A stretch of DNA of 64,000 nt from Turnera subulata (Eukaryota > Streptophyta > Magnoliopsida > Malpighiales > Passifloraceae). The notes below the pieces were generated by a model, which saw only the letters and a program-made list of their open reading frames with translations, was not told the DNA's origin and ran no database searches. Of this stretch, positions 33,560-45,371 are shown piece after piece. The translations under genes were made by a program, and so were the position numbers. Positions within the stretch are counted from its first letter, which is position 1, and every line of letters begins with the position of its first letter. Location: assembly GCA_028386065.3 (NCBI GenBank), contig JAKUCV010001799.1, positions 20,788 through 84,787 on the forward strand, written 5' to 3'.

Positions 33560-35200
33560 ATATCATTGGAAATAAACCCAAAGAGATCTGGGCCATATTG
33601 ACAATTGATTGCAGGATCATTGATGAAATATGACTATGGTATTTTATACGCAGTAAATGTGCATCAAGCCAATAAGATATTATAAGATCATAAGATCTCC
33701 CCATTGGTTCTTGGTCACAAAATATCTCCCATCTTCGGACCATCGATTATATAGTATAAAAATGCATCCACCACAGGATTGTTTTGTTGGTCCTTAAAGA
33801 AGATTGGGAATATATGTTGTGTATGTTGGGTATGTTAATTTTATGATAGAGTTTACCCAACATAAGGGGGAGGAAAGATGCAGCTGGCTGGATCAAGATT
33901 CAAGATTGTTGAAATGCATTATATATATGAATGATGATCCTCATATAATTAAAAGAAGATGATTCATTTACAGAAAAATTGATATGCAATTGCCAGACAC
34001 ATTTAAATTAAGTGTGACCATATACCAGCTGCAAATGCTCCTGTTTCAATTGATGTTCCTGAAGAACAATATAAGTATACAAATGAATCTATAGATTATA
34101 CTCGGTTCCAAAAAAAAAAATTCTCGATTTAGAATAAAGGAGCAAAAGTGATAAGATGGCCCAAGTAAGGAAATAAGGCCTCCAGTAGAGGTTTGAATTA
34201 AAAGTCCTCTAGAAGAGGTTGATTCTCTAACACAATTGATAAATTTCCAGAAGTAACTCAGGTACCTGAAATAAATGAGTATGATGAGATCTCAATTACA
34301 GTGTCAGGGATAAGATGGAACCGACAAGAAATAACCGTCGACAGAATACAATTTTAATTAATAGCGCTAAATATTAAAAATGAGAATCATGAACCTACTA
34401 ATGAAAGTAGTCGTTGTATGATTGGCCAAAATAAAGAGATATAATTAAAGGCTGTGTTAGACTCGCTTATGAAGCGAGATATTTTTCGGACGTGTAATCC
34501 GTACACCAGAGGGTGTAAAATTGATTAGTCGTAGAAACAGGTATTTGTGCGGAAAATATAAATGAGATATAAAGCACGGTTGCACTAGGTTTTACCCGAA
34601 CAACCTGATTTTAATTATGAGGAGATTTACTCTCCTGTGGTGGATGCAATTATGTTTATAAGTCTGGCATCATATGAAAAGAATCTGAAATGCATCTAGT
34701 GAATGCTATTACAGCCTATTTATTAATATGGATCCATAAGTCATGATATATACATGAAGATCTCTGAAGGATCCAAGTTGCCTGAAGCAACTAATTCCCA
34801 GGAAATTACAAAAATTGAACCGAATTTAAATCATTCTGAGTATGGATAAATTTATATGTTTAGTGATTGGAACTCCAGAAAAAGTTTCCAAATACCGTGC
34901 TATTAGACTGGTCATGGAGTACTCTGTCTAAATGCAATATGTATTGTCTGTAACATAAAGCCTGAAGCTTTTGTTTTAAGCCTATCGGCATTATATGTAT
35001 TTGCTCTTATCTTCGGGGAATAACAAATGTGTAATCATGTAAACCCGAAAGAGAGTAAAGTTGTTTTTGCAGAAGTAGATCTCTTTCTTAGTCCACATAA
35101 AGCACAGACGGACATCAGCTGTAACTTTGCATATAATATTGCAATATCATCGGGACTACAAAAGCAAGATGGGAAGATAGACGCTCCAACGAAAAAATTA
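33560..35200 (+). pseudogene. Y copia integrase end / RT / RNase H remnant
   Basis: Fragments in changing frames: 'SHL' integrase C-terminal region near 33730, a polypurine-like ATAAGGGGGAGG at 33860, then 'ARLV.QGFT' and 'YSPVVDA' near 34580-34650, 'MKISEGSKLPEA'-like RT near 34760, and RNase H-like 'LSPHKAQ' near 35085. Stops are frequent. The order and phrases match X. Confidence 0.7.
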
Positions 35201-35325
35201 TGAAGATTATCCTGCCAACTCTGTCCAATTGAAGTTATGATGTAACAAAAATGATCAGACAAAACACATGTCACCAGAAGCTGACAAGGACGATTGGCAT
35301 GCAACAACATCAAGCAATCAATGGA

Positions 35326-35547
35326 GGCCAATATATAAATACATGTATGTATGTCATTGTGATACATACAAAATACATACACTATACAGTATTCCCACTT
35401 ATTATAAATATGTGTAAATCAGAAATGGAATGTTGAATGAAAAATGGAAAACCGGGTAATGAAACCCGTGACCGGAGCTTCGCCGGAGTTCACCGGAAAA
35501 ACCATTTCCTCCTCAAATTTCTCCTTCTTCCTCTTTTATTTATAACA
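35326..35547 (+). repeat. Y 3' LTR
   Basis: It matches the 5' LTR from 'atataaatacatgtatgtatgtcattgtg' on (with a deletion) to TTTATAACA at 35547. The start is degraded (GGAGGCCAATA instead of TGTTATAAAAC). Confidence 0.7.
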
Positions 35548-35994
35548 ACAACCAAAATTTAGAGTAGAGGTGTCGTTTTCCACTCTGATAGAGGGGTTCG
35601 GTTGTGTTTTCGCAAATGTCTGGTCCGGGCAAACTTTTTTCAAAGTCGTCTCCTTGTGGGTTCAAAGGCCCCGAAGGGTAGTTTTGGGTCCTGCAAAAGG
35701 TAAAGCTATCTTGGGTTAGGCTTTCTGGGTTGAGCTCTAGTGGAGTAAAATTAAACACCAACACAAGGCAGATTATTAGACTAGGATCAACAAAAAAAAA
35801 AAAAGCCGAAAGAAGCAGCGAACCATTCCCCTTTTGGTTGGGGGGTTTTGTTCTTCACCAGCTGAATTGTAATTGTAATTTCGCTGTTGTGCAAAGAGCA
35901 GAAGCAGAATACTGAATGATCACAAAAAGCCTGAGTACAGCAGAGTCATTGAAAAGCGTCCACTTGGGGTTCTGTTCTTCGCCAGCTGCTGCTG

Positions 35995-37137
35995 ATGGGT
36001 AGGATTAATACTATTATGATGATGCTAAACCCATTTCCTTCTCCTTCACCTTCACCGGTAAGTCTTCTGCCCCTGTCTCCGTGGTTACAGTAATTCGACG
36101 ACTAGTGGCAGTAGACACAAACCCAAATCCAAACCCACATTATTTCTTAACCTACATGATGCTCTGGCTTCCTTCCATAGAATGCTTCATAAGAATCCTT
36201 CCCCTTCCATTATGCAATTCGGTCAATTGTTGTCTTCTCTTGTCCGAATGGGACATTATAAAGCGGTGATCTCTCTGTCCAAACAAATGGAATTGCGAGG
36301 TATCACTCACGATGTTTACACTCTCTCCATTTTGGCTAATTGCTTTTGCCATTTGCGTCGCGTGGATTTTGGGTTCTCTGTTTTCACCAAAATCATTAAA
36401 CTGGGTTTGCAACTTGATGTTGTTACGTTTAGCACCTTAATTAATGGGCTTTGCAAGGCCGATAAAATCCCGCAGGCAGTGGACTTGTTTGACGAAATGG
36501 TTGCCAACCCGATGCAATAACTTATACTACTATAGTACATGGCATGTGCAAGATTGGGAAAACCAATGTGGCTGTTGGTTTGCTACGAAGAATGGAAGAA
36601 GTAGGTTGCCATCCGGATGTACTGACCTACAGCACAGTCACTGATGGCCTTTCCAAGGATGGGCAAGTTGCCGAGGCGTTGGATCTCTTCTCCAAAATGA
36701 CCAGCAAAGGAATTTCACCCGATGTTGTTGCTTACAGCTCCTTGATTCGTGGTCTTTGCAATTCGGGGCAATGGAACCAAGCTTCCACTTTGCTCTCTGA
36801 AATGTTGGCTTTGAACATTGCACCTGATATGATCACCTTCAGTATATTGGTTGATGCTCTTTGCAAAGACGGCTTTGCTCCAGAAGCTCATGCTTTGCTC
36901 GAAACAATGGCTCAATGAGGTATGCAGCCTAATGTCATCACGTACAGTTCACTGATAGATGGATATTGTTTGCGAAAGGAAATGGATAAAGCTAGAGAAG
37001 TGTTTGATGTGATGATGGAAAAAGGTTGCAGACCTAATGTTTACAGTTACAACATGTTGATTAACGGATTCTGCAAGATACGTAAGGTAGATGAGGCTAA
37101 ACAGCTTTTTGATGAAATGCCTGATAAAGGTTTGGTT
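35995..37137 (+). pseudogene. PPR-B: broken Rf-like P-class PPR gene
   Basis: Paralogue of PPR-A with the same start (MGRINTIMMMLNP). A deletion near 36050 shifts the frame to a stop. The repeats continue in later frames (36182 onwards: 'MLHKNPSPSIMQFGQLLSSL', then 36544 'MCKIGKTNVAVGLLRRMEEV'). Further lesions: a deletion at about 36510 and TGG to TGA at 36916. The last readable repeat ('DEAKQLFDEMPDKGLV') is cut at 37137 by a hAT-like terminus. PPR-B keeps the 14 bp that PPR-A has lost and still has the codon that is TAG in PPR-A's neighbourhood altered differently, so the two decayed separately. Confidence 0.85.
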
Positions 37138-37440
37138 AGGGGTGTAAACGAGCCGAGTCGAGCCGAGTAGTGCCTTGCTCGACTCGAGCTCGTTAAGGAA
37201 TCCCAAGCTCGAGCTCGAGCTCGAGCTCGTTAGATTTTTTCATTACTCGAGCTCGGCTCGTTAAGGCTCGTTAAGTAGTGGTTTGCTTAGCTAACTAGAT
37301 CTCCGCTCGTTAACGCTCGCTCGTTTAAGCTCGTTTAAGCTCGATTAATGTCAAAGTCCAAGTATAACTAAATTGTTTCTACTCAACGAATAAATAGTTA
37401 CAGAACCAAATGCATCTTACAACAATGATATGCATGAGTT
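37138..37440 (+). mobile_element. hAT-like transposon end fragment
   Basis: It begins AGGGGTGTAAACGAGCCGAG, the form of terminal repeat seen in plant hAT-type non-autonomous elements, followed by many subterminal GCTCG/CGAGC copies (for example at 37205-37230 and 37290-37345). It breaks PPR-B. The other end is not visible; a gypsy LTR starts at about 37455. Confidence 0.5.
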
Positions 37441-38280
37441 AAACAAAGAGAAAAGAAATAAAAAAAACGAAAAAAAGAAGAAACTGAAACAGAAAAAAAA
37501 AGAGAAGAAAGAAAATGAGTGAAAAAAAGAAAAAAAAGAAAAGTAAAACAAGAAAAGGAATTACTAAAAAATCGGGAAAAAGAAGTGGAAAAAAAAGAAG
37601 AAAAATGGAAAAATAGGGGCACTGTTCATCGTCACCCCCAGCGCCCTCGGATACTGTGCACGCCGTGACGATCCGTGCTGCCTCTCGTGCCACCGCTGCC
37701 ACCACCGTGCTCACCGTCTCGTCGCCGACCTGTTGTCGTCGCCCCCGTCGTATTCCGCCGCCTGAAGACCCGCGACGCGCCGTTGACCCGCGTAAGACCC
37801 GACGGTTCTTGCTTCCTCCGCGCCTGCTCTGCCGCCTGTCGTCGCCGCGCCTCCTTTCCGCCGCTCTCGCGCCGCACTAAGCCACCTGATATGCCGCTGC
37901 TGTGCTCGGTCGACCTTCCCTCGAGCTGTCGTCGCGCCGCCGCCTCTGTACCCGCTGGTAAGGTTGGGTGACCCGCTGTGTTGTCCGGGTCGCGCCTGGG
38001 TCTGGATACGGGTTGCGACCAGTTTCTATTTTTTTTTATTAAAAAAAAAAACAATATACATATATTTATTTATTTATTTATTTGCTGCTATTTAATTTTG
38101 CAAAAAAATATATATTTATTTTGAGAAAATCATGTTCAGTTTAATACTGTTATTTTGAGAAAAATATAAATATATATACTTTGATAAATAATTAAGTTAT
38201 GATTTGAAGAAAAACTAATATTATTTGGAAAAATATAAATATTATGAAATTAATTTCTGGAAAATTAATATATGTATTAT

Positions 38281-39090
38281 TGAAGCGCGCCGACCCGTAT
38301 TTACCGTAACACAGTAAACACGTGCCGAAACTATTCATAATGATAGAACAGACAGTACAACGTGCAAATATTATACAATAGCAACTATCAATACAACTGT
38401 CACCCACACTCGGGGACCATTATTCAATCCAAACACAGTGCTCTCAGCAGCAGCAGATAGTATCAGTACAAGGAAAGGCGGGTCCGGCGGTGGCTTCGTG
38501 ACCTCCCTGCAGTGCGTGAGGAGGACGGCGACGACGGCGGAGGAAGAAGCAGGTGGTGATGGCGACGAGCTGAATGGCGACGGAGGGAGGCGCGGGAGGT
38601 GGTGTTCTCGGGTGGAGGTGGTCGGCCGGTGTGGCGGAAGAAGAAAAGAAAAAAAAGAAAAGGATGGGGAAGGGCTGCTCAAAACGACACAGTAGCGGCG
38701 TGTGTCTTTGTGTGTTTAATTTTTTAAATTTAATTTTTTTTCTGATTAAGTTGGTTGCAGAAGAAAACTGGGCAGAGGAGGAGAAATGAAGAAGAATATG
38801 GTGATGTGCAGGTAGTGGCGTAGGGTGAGGCTGAAGAAGAATAATTTAAAGGCAGCAAAATCACTGGTAAATCATAGGTGTAATAGGTAGTTCACAGGTT
38901 GAATAGGAATTGGCGGCTGAATAATTGAACTTCAATTATGCAGTTACTATGCTGCATGTGAAGTGTGACCCACCTGGACCAGAAAATATCCGGTATACCC
39001 ACTTATCTTATTTCTGGTCCGATAATTCGAGGATAAACCCGGCTTTTCCGAAGATTCCCGGACCCGGAAAAATCCCGGTCGTAGGACTAG
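38281..39090 (-). repeat. G array LTR L1 (deleted form)
   Basis: The first 190 bp match the L2 end, then the sequence jumps by about 1.8 kb (at about 38470) to the CpG-rich block. It also lacks the last roughly 130 bp that would begin TGTAACAG and joins pol sequence at 39091. The hairpin array is lost. Confidence 0.8.
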
Positions 39091-40602
39091 GCTCCTCAAA
39101 ACTGTGCTGACATTCCGGCTCCAAACAAATGCCTGTTCTTTCCTTAATAGCTTGGTCATGGGACTAGCTATCAAAGAAAAACCTTCGATCAACCTCCGAT
39201 AGTATCCTGCAAGTCCAAGAAAACTTTTGACTCCGGATACATTCTTAGGTGGTTCCCACTCCAACACGGCCTTTACTTTAGCAGGATCAACCTTAATCCC
39301 TTCTCTTGATACAACATGTCCAAGGAATGCGACTTCTTCAAGCCAAAACTCGCACTTACTGAACTTAGCATGCAACTCTTTCTCTCGTAGTCTCTGCAGT
39401 ACCTCCCTTAAGTGCTCTTCATGTTCTTCCCTATTCTTGGAGTATATCAGGATATCGTCGATGAAGACTACCACGAACTTATCCAAAAACTCGTTCAGGA
39501 CCAAGTGCATCAAGCACATGAAAACTGCTGGTGCATTGGTCAAACCAAAAGGAACCACTGTGAACTCAAAGTGACCATACCGAGTGCGGAAGGCTGTCTT
39601 CGGTATGTCCTTCTCTGCAATCTTGACCTGATGGTAGCCAGATCGAAGATCAATCTTAGAAAATACAGTAGCTCCCTGTAACTGATCAAAAAGATCATCA
39701 ATCCTGGGAAGCAGATACTTGTTCTTCACCGTCACTTTGTTCCACTGGCGGTAGTCCACACACATCCGCAAACTACCATCCTTCTTCTTCACAAAGAGGA
39801 CTGGTGATCCCCAAGGTGAAGTACTGGGTCTGATGAAACCCTTCTCTAACAGCTCATCCAACTGTTTCTTCAACTCCTGGAGTTCTGTTGGTACCATCCA
39901 ATATGGTGCCATCGAGATAGGTGTCACTCCTGGCATCAAATTGATGGTCTACTCAACTTCTCTGTCAGGTGGCAATCCTGGCAAATCCTCCGGAAACACA
40001 TCTGGAAACTCTCTAACAACTATGATGTCTCCCAAAGCCGAAGTCTGAACTTCTTCACCCTTGACATGGGTCAACAAGGCATCTGGACCATGTGGCTTCA
40101 TTCCCACATCCTGATTAGCAGAGATACTACATGTGGTAGCAGCTCTCCCAATACCTGCCATCAAAATCTTATGTCCACCTTCAAAAGTCAACAACACTTC
40201 CTTGGTTTGACAGTTTACCATAGCACCGTACTTGGACAACCAATCCATCCCTAATATGATATCGAAACCTCCCATGTTCATCACAACCAACCGAGCAAGA
40301 AAAACCTCACTATCGTACGAAAGAGAAACGTCTCTGCACACATGGGTTAACCTGACCACTATACTCGCAGGTAACCTAACCCTCATCGGACAAGTTAAGT
40401 TTTCTTCCGTACAGTTATGTTGTGTTGCAAAACTTTGCGCGACAAATGAATGTTTAGCACCAGGATCAATCAAAGTATATGCAGTACTACCAAAGACTGT
40501 AAAAGTACCTGCTATGACATCGACATCTAGGTGACCTCCAGCATGCTGATTCTCTCCAACCGGATCCATTCGTACCTTATATGAGAATGTATGTGTATGC
40601 AT
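39091..40602 (-). pseudogene. G1 protease-RT remnant
   Basis: Minus strand. Protease part (217 codons from 40602) with active site LIDPGAKHSF where LIDTGA is usual, then 'GFDIILGMDWL'. A TAG at 39949 follows 'LPPDREVE'. RT resumes '[12 protein letters not shown]' and has the full palm '[10 protein letters not shown]' and 'GYYRRLI'. A one-base deletion follows 'FVW' near 39115 and the copy ends in LTR sequence at 39091. There is no gag, RNase H or integrase. The domain style ([20 protein letters not shown]) is plant chromovirus. Confidence 0.85.
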
Positions 40603-40666
40603 ATTATACTAACTCATGACAGACTATGCACAAATGATCACAACAACACCCAAGGACCTACTGCCC

Positions 40667-40678
40667 GCTCCGCTACCA
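40667..40678 (-). other. primer binding site of G1
   Basis: Minus strand TGGTAGCGGAGC, four bases inside L2. Same as P1, P2 and G2. Confidence 0.6.
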
Positions 40679-40681
40679 AAC

Positions 40682-43476
40682 TGAAGCGTCCCGACCCGTA
40701 TTTACTGTAACACAGTAAACACGTGCCGAAACTATTCATAATGATAGAACAGACAGTACAACGTGCAAATATTATACAATAGCAACTATCAATACAACTG
40801 TCACCCACACTCGGGGACCATTATTCAATCCAAACACAGTGCTCTCAGCAGCAGCAGATAGTATCAGTAATATACATATCGTAAGAAATCAGCAGTACAG
40901 CAATATATATCACACAGCAGCGGAAATGTAGTACAACATCATAAGCAATAGAATAGCAGCGGAAGACTTATGCACATGCAACGGTGGTATGGATCCGGAG
41001 TCAGGTGGAGAAGAAAGCAGCAGCCATCGCACGTCGTACCTAAACTACGGAAACAACTTAACCTACGGGATGAAACCCCGCAGGCGAGGGGTGAGTCCGA
41101 AGTGCTCACCGACGAAGGATAAACAGTGATATACAGGCAACCGTAATACTTAAAAGCAATCACAGACAAGCAACAACATATCTTAACAACTGAGCCAAGG
41201 CCAAAAGAATATTTATTATTATTACCAATTTTATCTTCCGGGCCCCCGTCACTGGACAAGCTAGGGTCGTACCTGGTTATCAATTATTTCCGGATGCTAG
41301 GTCAAGAACCAATCCACATATCAGAACAACCGGATATTTGGCATATCCGAGCCACTGCGGATATTCGGCATATCCGAGCCACTGGGTATTTGGTATACCC
41401 CAACCTCAGGCAACGTCATGCCAACCAGATATTCGGCATATCTGAGCCCCTGCGGATATTCGGCATATCCGAGCCACTACGGATATTCGGCATATCAGAG
41501 CCACTGGGTATCGGTATACCCCAACCTCAGGCATGACGGGCCAATCAAACCAAGTAACCGACCATAGCATCCCAAAATTAATTTTCAAACCAACGGGTCG
41601 TACCACTACTTCCACATGACAATTATATCACCATCTCAATCATTTCCAATTTCCAATTTCCAGTTTCCATTTCTCAATTTTCCACAGTCAACAGTTCAAC
41701 ATCAACCTCAGCATAATATCCACAGAATCGATATCACAGTCCAAAAGCAACAATAACATCCACAGCAGATACTTAACCAACAATCAACAATTCAGCAATT
41801 CAATCGAACAACAAAGCACACAAAGTATTACAGCCAACATAACAAGGGTTATCCATCCTCACCTTAGCCGAGATTCAATTATGGAATTGTCCAGCAAGTT
41901 CCAAGTCCGGTTCCTCAGCAAATTGTTCGTTATCAACTCCTATATCAATCAAATAATATGCACACATAAGATGGTATGCAAATGCCATGTTAATACTGTA
42001 TACCGTAAATTAAACTCGGCTCGGTTACTCTCCCGGATTGATTCCATTATTATCATCATTCACCATTTATTTCAAGTGTCAAAAATACCCTTCTATACTT
42101 TTTCCTATACCCGGGTACTATTCCGGTATTTTATACTTTGATAATACCCTTTCCATAATTATTTCTTAAGTATGTACTTTCCAAAATATTACTTCTTTAA
42201 ATTATTATTTTCTTCCCATATGTTATATACCTTATATTTTTTTCCAAAATTAATTTTCCTCTTCATTATATTTTTTTCCCAGATTCCATCTTCTTTCTAT
42301 TTTTTTAAAAATTCGGACTGGGCTAAGCCCAATCCCCAAACCATCGATTTATTAAGTTAACCCAATTCTCAAACCCAGCCCACTAGCTAACCCAAAAGCC
42401 ACAGCCCACAACCTAAATCCAAAGCCCAAAACCCAACTAGTTCAAACCCACACCATGGCAGCCCACCCTGACCCCGACCCGTCACGCGGAAACGGGTCGA
42501 GCTTGACCCATCCATGACCCATCCGGGTCTGCTCACCTTCAACGACGGGACGGCGTGAGGAGGCGACACCGGGGCGAGGCGGACGCTGCGAGGGAGTGCG
42601 ACGCAAGGGCGCGACGGCAGGTGGTGCTTGGCAGCGGCGGCCGCGTCGGTTGCAGCGACAAGGAGGAGCGAGGCGGCGCGACCCACGGCAGAAGGAAAGG
42701 CGGGTCCGGCGGTGGCTTCGTGACCTCCCTGCAGTGCGTGAGGAGGACGGCGACGACGGCGGAGGAAGAAGCAGGTGGTGATGGCGACGAGCTGAACGGC
42801 GACGGAGGGAGGCGCGGGAGGTGGTGTTCTCGGGTGGAGGTGGTCGGCCGGTGTGGTGGAAGAAGAAAAGAAAAAAAAGAAAAGGATGGGGAAGGGCTGC
42901 TCAAAACGACACAGTAGCGGCGTGTGTCTTTGGGTGTTTAATTTTTTTAATTTAATTTTTTTTTCTGATTAAGTTGGTTGCAGAAGAAAACTGGGCAGAG
43001 GAGGAGAAATGAAGAAGAATATGGTGATGTGCAGGTAGTGGCGTAGGGTGAGGCTGAAGAAGAATAATTTAAAGGCAGCAAAATCACTGGTAAATCACAG
43101 GTGTAATAGGTAGTTCACAGGTTGAATAGGAATTGGCGGCTGAATAATTGAACTTCAATTATGCAGTTACTATGCTGCATGTGAAGTGTGACCCACCTGG
43201 ACCAGAAAATATCCGGTATACCCACTTATCTTATTTCTGGTCCGATAATTCGAGGATAAACCCGGCTTTTCCGAAGATTCCCGGACCCGGAAAAATCCCA
43301 ACTTTGGTCCGTAAAATCCGCAGAAAAATCCCGGTCGTAGGACTATGCTCGGTTTCAGAATTCAAAGCTCGATTTACCACAATTTAATTACCCAAGATTA
43401 AAAATTCAACGGTAAATTACTGTAAATTAACTTAAACAGTCCCGGTAAAAATGAGATTTTTACCTGGGCTGTTACA
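40682..43476 (-). repeat. G array LTR L2 (2.8 kb)
   Basis: On the minus strand it starts TGTAACAGCCC and ends GCTTCA. It contains the CpG-rich block (42520-42860), AT-rich part, hairpin array (41331-41520) and the conserved block near 41060-41110. It is shared by G1 (as 5' LTR) and G2 (as 3' LTR). Confidence 0.9.
41331..41520 (-). repeat. hairpin array in LTR L2
   Basis: Units like those in L3 (46021-46185): CGGATAT/ATATCCG, CAGATAT/ATATCTG and GGGTAT/ATACCC stems with loops TTGGC, TCGGC or TTGGT. One unit near 41490 has a broken pair (ATATCAG). Confidence 0.8.
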
Positions 43477-43511
43477 GCCTACCAACCTTAAAAGAATTTC
43501 GTCCCCGAAAT

Positions 43512-45292
43512 TCACTCCGAAGCTGTGAACAAGTGCGGATACTGAGAACGCATATGCTCCTCTACTTCCCACGTGGACTCATTTGCAGAGTGCTTGCTCC
43601 ACTTAGCCTTTACCATTGGAATAATTCTGTTCCTCAACTGTCTAGAGGCGTAGGCAATCACCCGTCCTTTTTGCATCAGCACAGCTCCTAGACCAAGTCT
43701 CGATGCATCACATAACAACACATACTCAACACCAGGCTGCGGTACTGTCAAAATCGATACTATGGTCAGCTTCCTTTTAAGCTCCTCAAAACTGTGCTGA
43801 CATTCCGGCTCCAAACAAATGCCTGTTCTTTCCTTAATAGCTTGGTCATGGGACTAGCTATCAAAGAAAAACCTTCGATCAACCTCCGATAGTATCCTGC
43901 AAGTCCAAGAAAACTTTTGACTCCAGATACATTCTTAGGTGGTTCCCACTCCAACACGGCCTTTACTTTAGCAGGATCAACCTTAATCCCATCTCCTGAT
44001 ACAACATGTCCAACGAATGCGACTTCTTCAAGCCAAAACTCGCACTTACTGAACTTAGCATGCAACTCTTTCTCTCGCAGTCTCTGCAGTACCTCCCTTA
44101 AGTGCTCTTCATGTTCTTCCCTGTTCTTGGAGTATATCAGGATGTCGTCGATGAAGACTACCACGAACTTATCCAAAAACTCGTTCAGGACCAAGTGCAT
44201 CAAGCACATGAAAATTGCTGGTGCATTGGTCAAACCAAAAGGAACCACTGTGAACTCAAAGTGACCATACCGAGTGCGGAAGGCTGTCTTCGGTATGTCC
44301 TTCTCTGCAATCTTGACCTGATGGTAGCCAGATCGAAGATCAATCTTAGAAAATACAGTAGCTCCCTGTAACTGATCAAAAAGATCATCAATCCTGGGAA
44401 GCAGATACTTGTTCTTCACCGTCACTTTGTTCCACTGGCGGTAGTCCACACACATCCGCAAACTACCATCCTTCTTCTTCACAAAGAGGACTGGTGATCC
44501 CCGAGGTGAAGTACTGGGTCTGATGAAACCCTTCTCTAACAGCTCATCCAACTGTTTCTTCAACTTCTGGAGTTCTGTTGGTGCCATCCGACATGGTGCC
44601 ATCGAGATAGGTGTCATTCCTGGCATCAAATCGATGGTCTACTCAACTTCTCTGTCAGGTGGCAATCCTGGCAAATCCTCCGGAAACACATCTGGAAACT
44701 CTCTAACAACTATGATGTCTCCCAAAGCCTGAGTCTGAACTTCTTTACCCTTGACATGGGTCAACAAGGCATCTGGACCATGTGGCTTCATTCCCACATC
44801 CTGATTAGCAGAGATACTACATGTGGTAGCAGCTCTCCCAATACCTGCCATCAAAATCTTATGTCCACCTTCAGAAGTCAACAACACTTCCTTGGTTCGA
44901 CAGTTCACCATAGCACCGTACTTGGACAACCAATCCATCCCCAATATGATATCGAAACCTCCCATGTTCATCACAACCAACCGAGCAAGAAAAACCTCAC
45001 TATCGTACGAAAGAGAAACGTCTCTGCACACATGGGTTAACCTGACCACTATACTCGCAGGTAACCTAACCCTCATCGGACAAGTTAAGTTTTCTTCCGT
45101 ACAGTTATGTTGTGTTGCAAAACTTTGCGCGACAAATGAATGTTTAGCACCAGGATCAATCAAAGTATATGCAGTACTACCAAAGACTGTAAAAGTACCT
45201 GCTATGACATCGACATCTAGGTGACCTCCAGCATGCTGATTCTCTCCAACCGGATCCATTCGTACCTTATATGAGAAAGTATGTGTATGCAT
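43512..45292 (-). pseudogene. G2 protease-RT-RNase H remnant with chromovirus-like C-terminus
   Basis: Minus strand. Same order and same lesions as G1: DPGA protease site, TAG after 'DREVE' (44639) and the one-base deletion after 'FVW' (about 43815). RT carries [10 protein letters not shown]. It extends further than G1: '[10 protein letters not shown]' and RNase H 'YVLLCDASRLGLGAVLMQ', then jumps to 'KWSKHSANESTWEVEEHMR', the type of C-terminal tail seen in Tekay chromoviruses. The rest of RNase H and the whole integrase are deleted. Confidence 0.85.
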
Positions 45293-45357
45293 ATTATACT
45301 AACTCATGACAGACTATGCACAAATGATCACAACAACACCCAAGGACCTACTGCCCG

Positions 45358-45369
45358 CTCCGCTACCAA
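45358..45369 (-). other. primer binding site of G2
   Basis: Minus strand TGGTAGCGGAGC, just inside L3. Confidence 0.6.
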
Positions 45370-45371
45370 AC

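Larger units (their letters stand above)
28495..35547 (+). mobile_element. Y: decayed copia element carrying antisense ORF-a
   Basis: 5' LTR 28495-28759, primer-like motif CGTTATCAGCACG (28760-28772), CpG-rich leader with an inserted MITE, repeat and hairpin arrays, a minus-strand ORF-a (32021-32703), an integrase C-terminal trace (about 33560-33830), RT and RNase H traces (about 34380-35200), 3' LTR about 35326-35547. Gag, protease and integrase core are missing. Flanks GCAAC and ACAAC agree at 4 of 5 bases, so a target duplication is only weakly supported. The element lies directly upstream of the PPR-B leader. Confidence 0.75.

Noticed and set aside
37195..37350. GCTCGAG-type tandem repeat as a satellite
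   Set aside because: It is short and fits the subterminal repeats of the hAT-like end starting at 37138.
39227..40534. Plus-strand ORFs of 62-115 codons across G1 and G2
   Set aside because: Antisense shadows of the protease-RT frame. They appear in both copies only because the copies are near-identical. Unlike ORF-a they have no TATA box and no relatives outside the pol frame.
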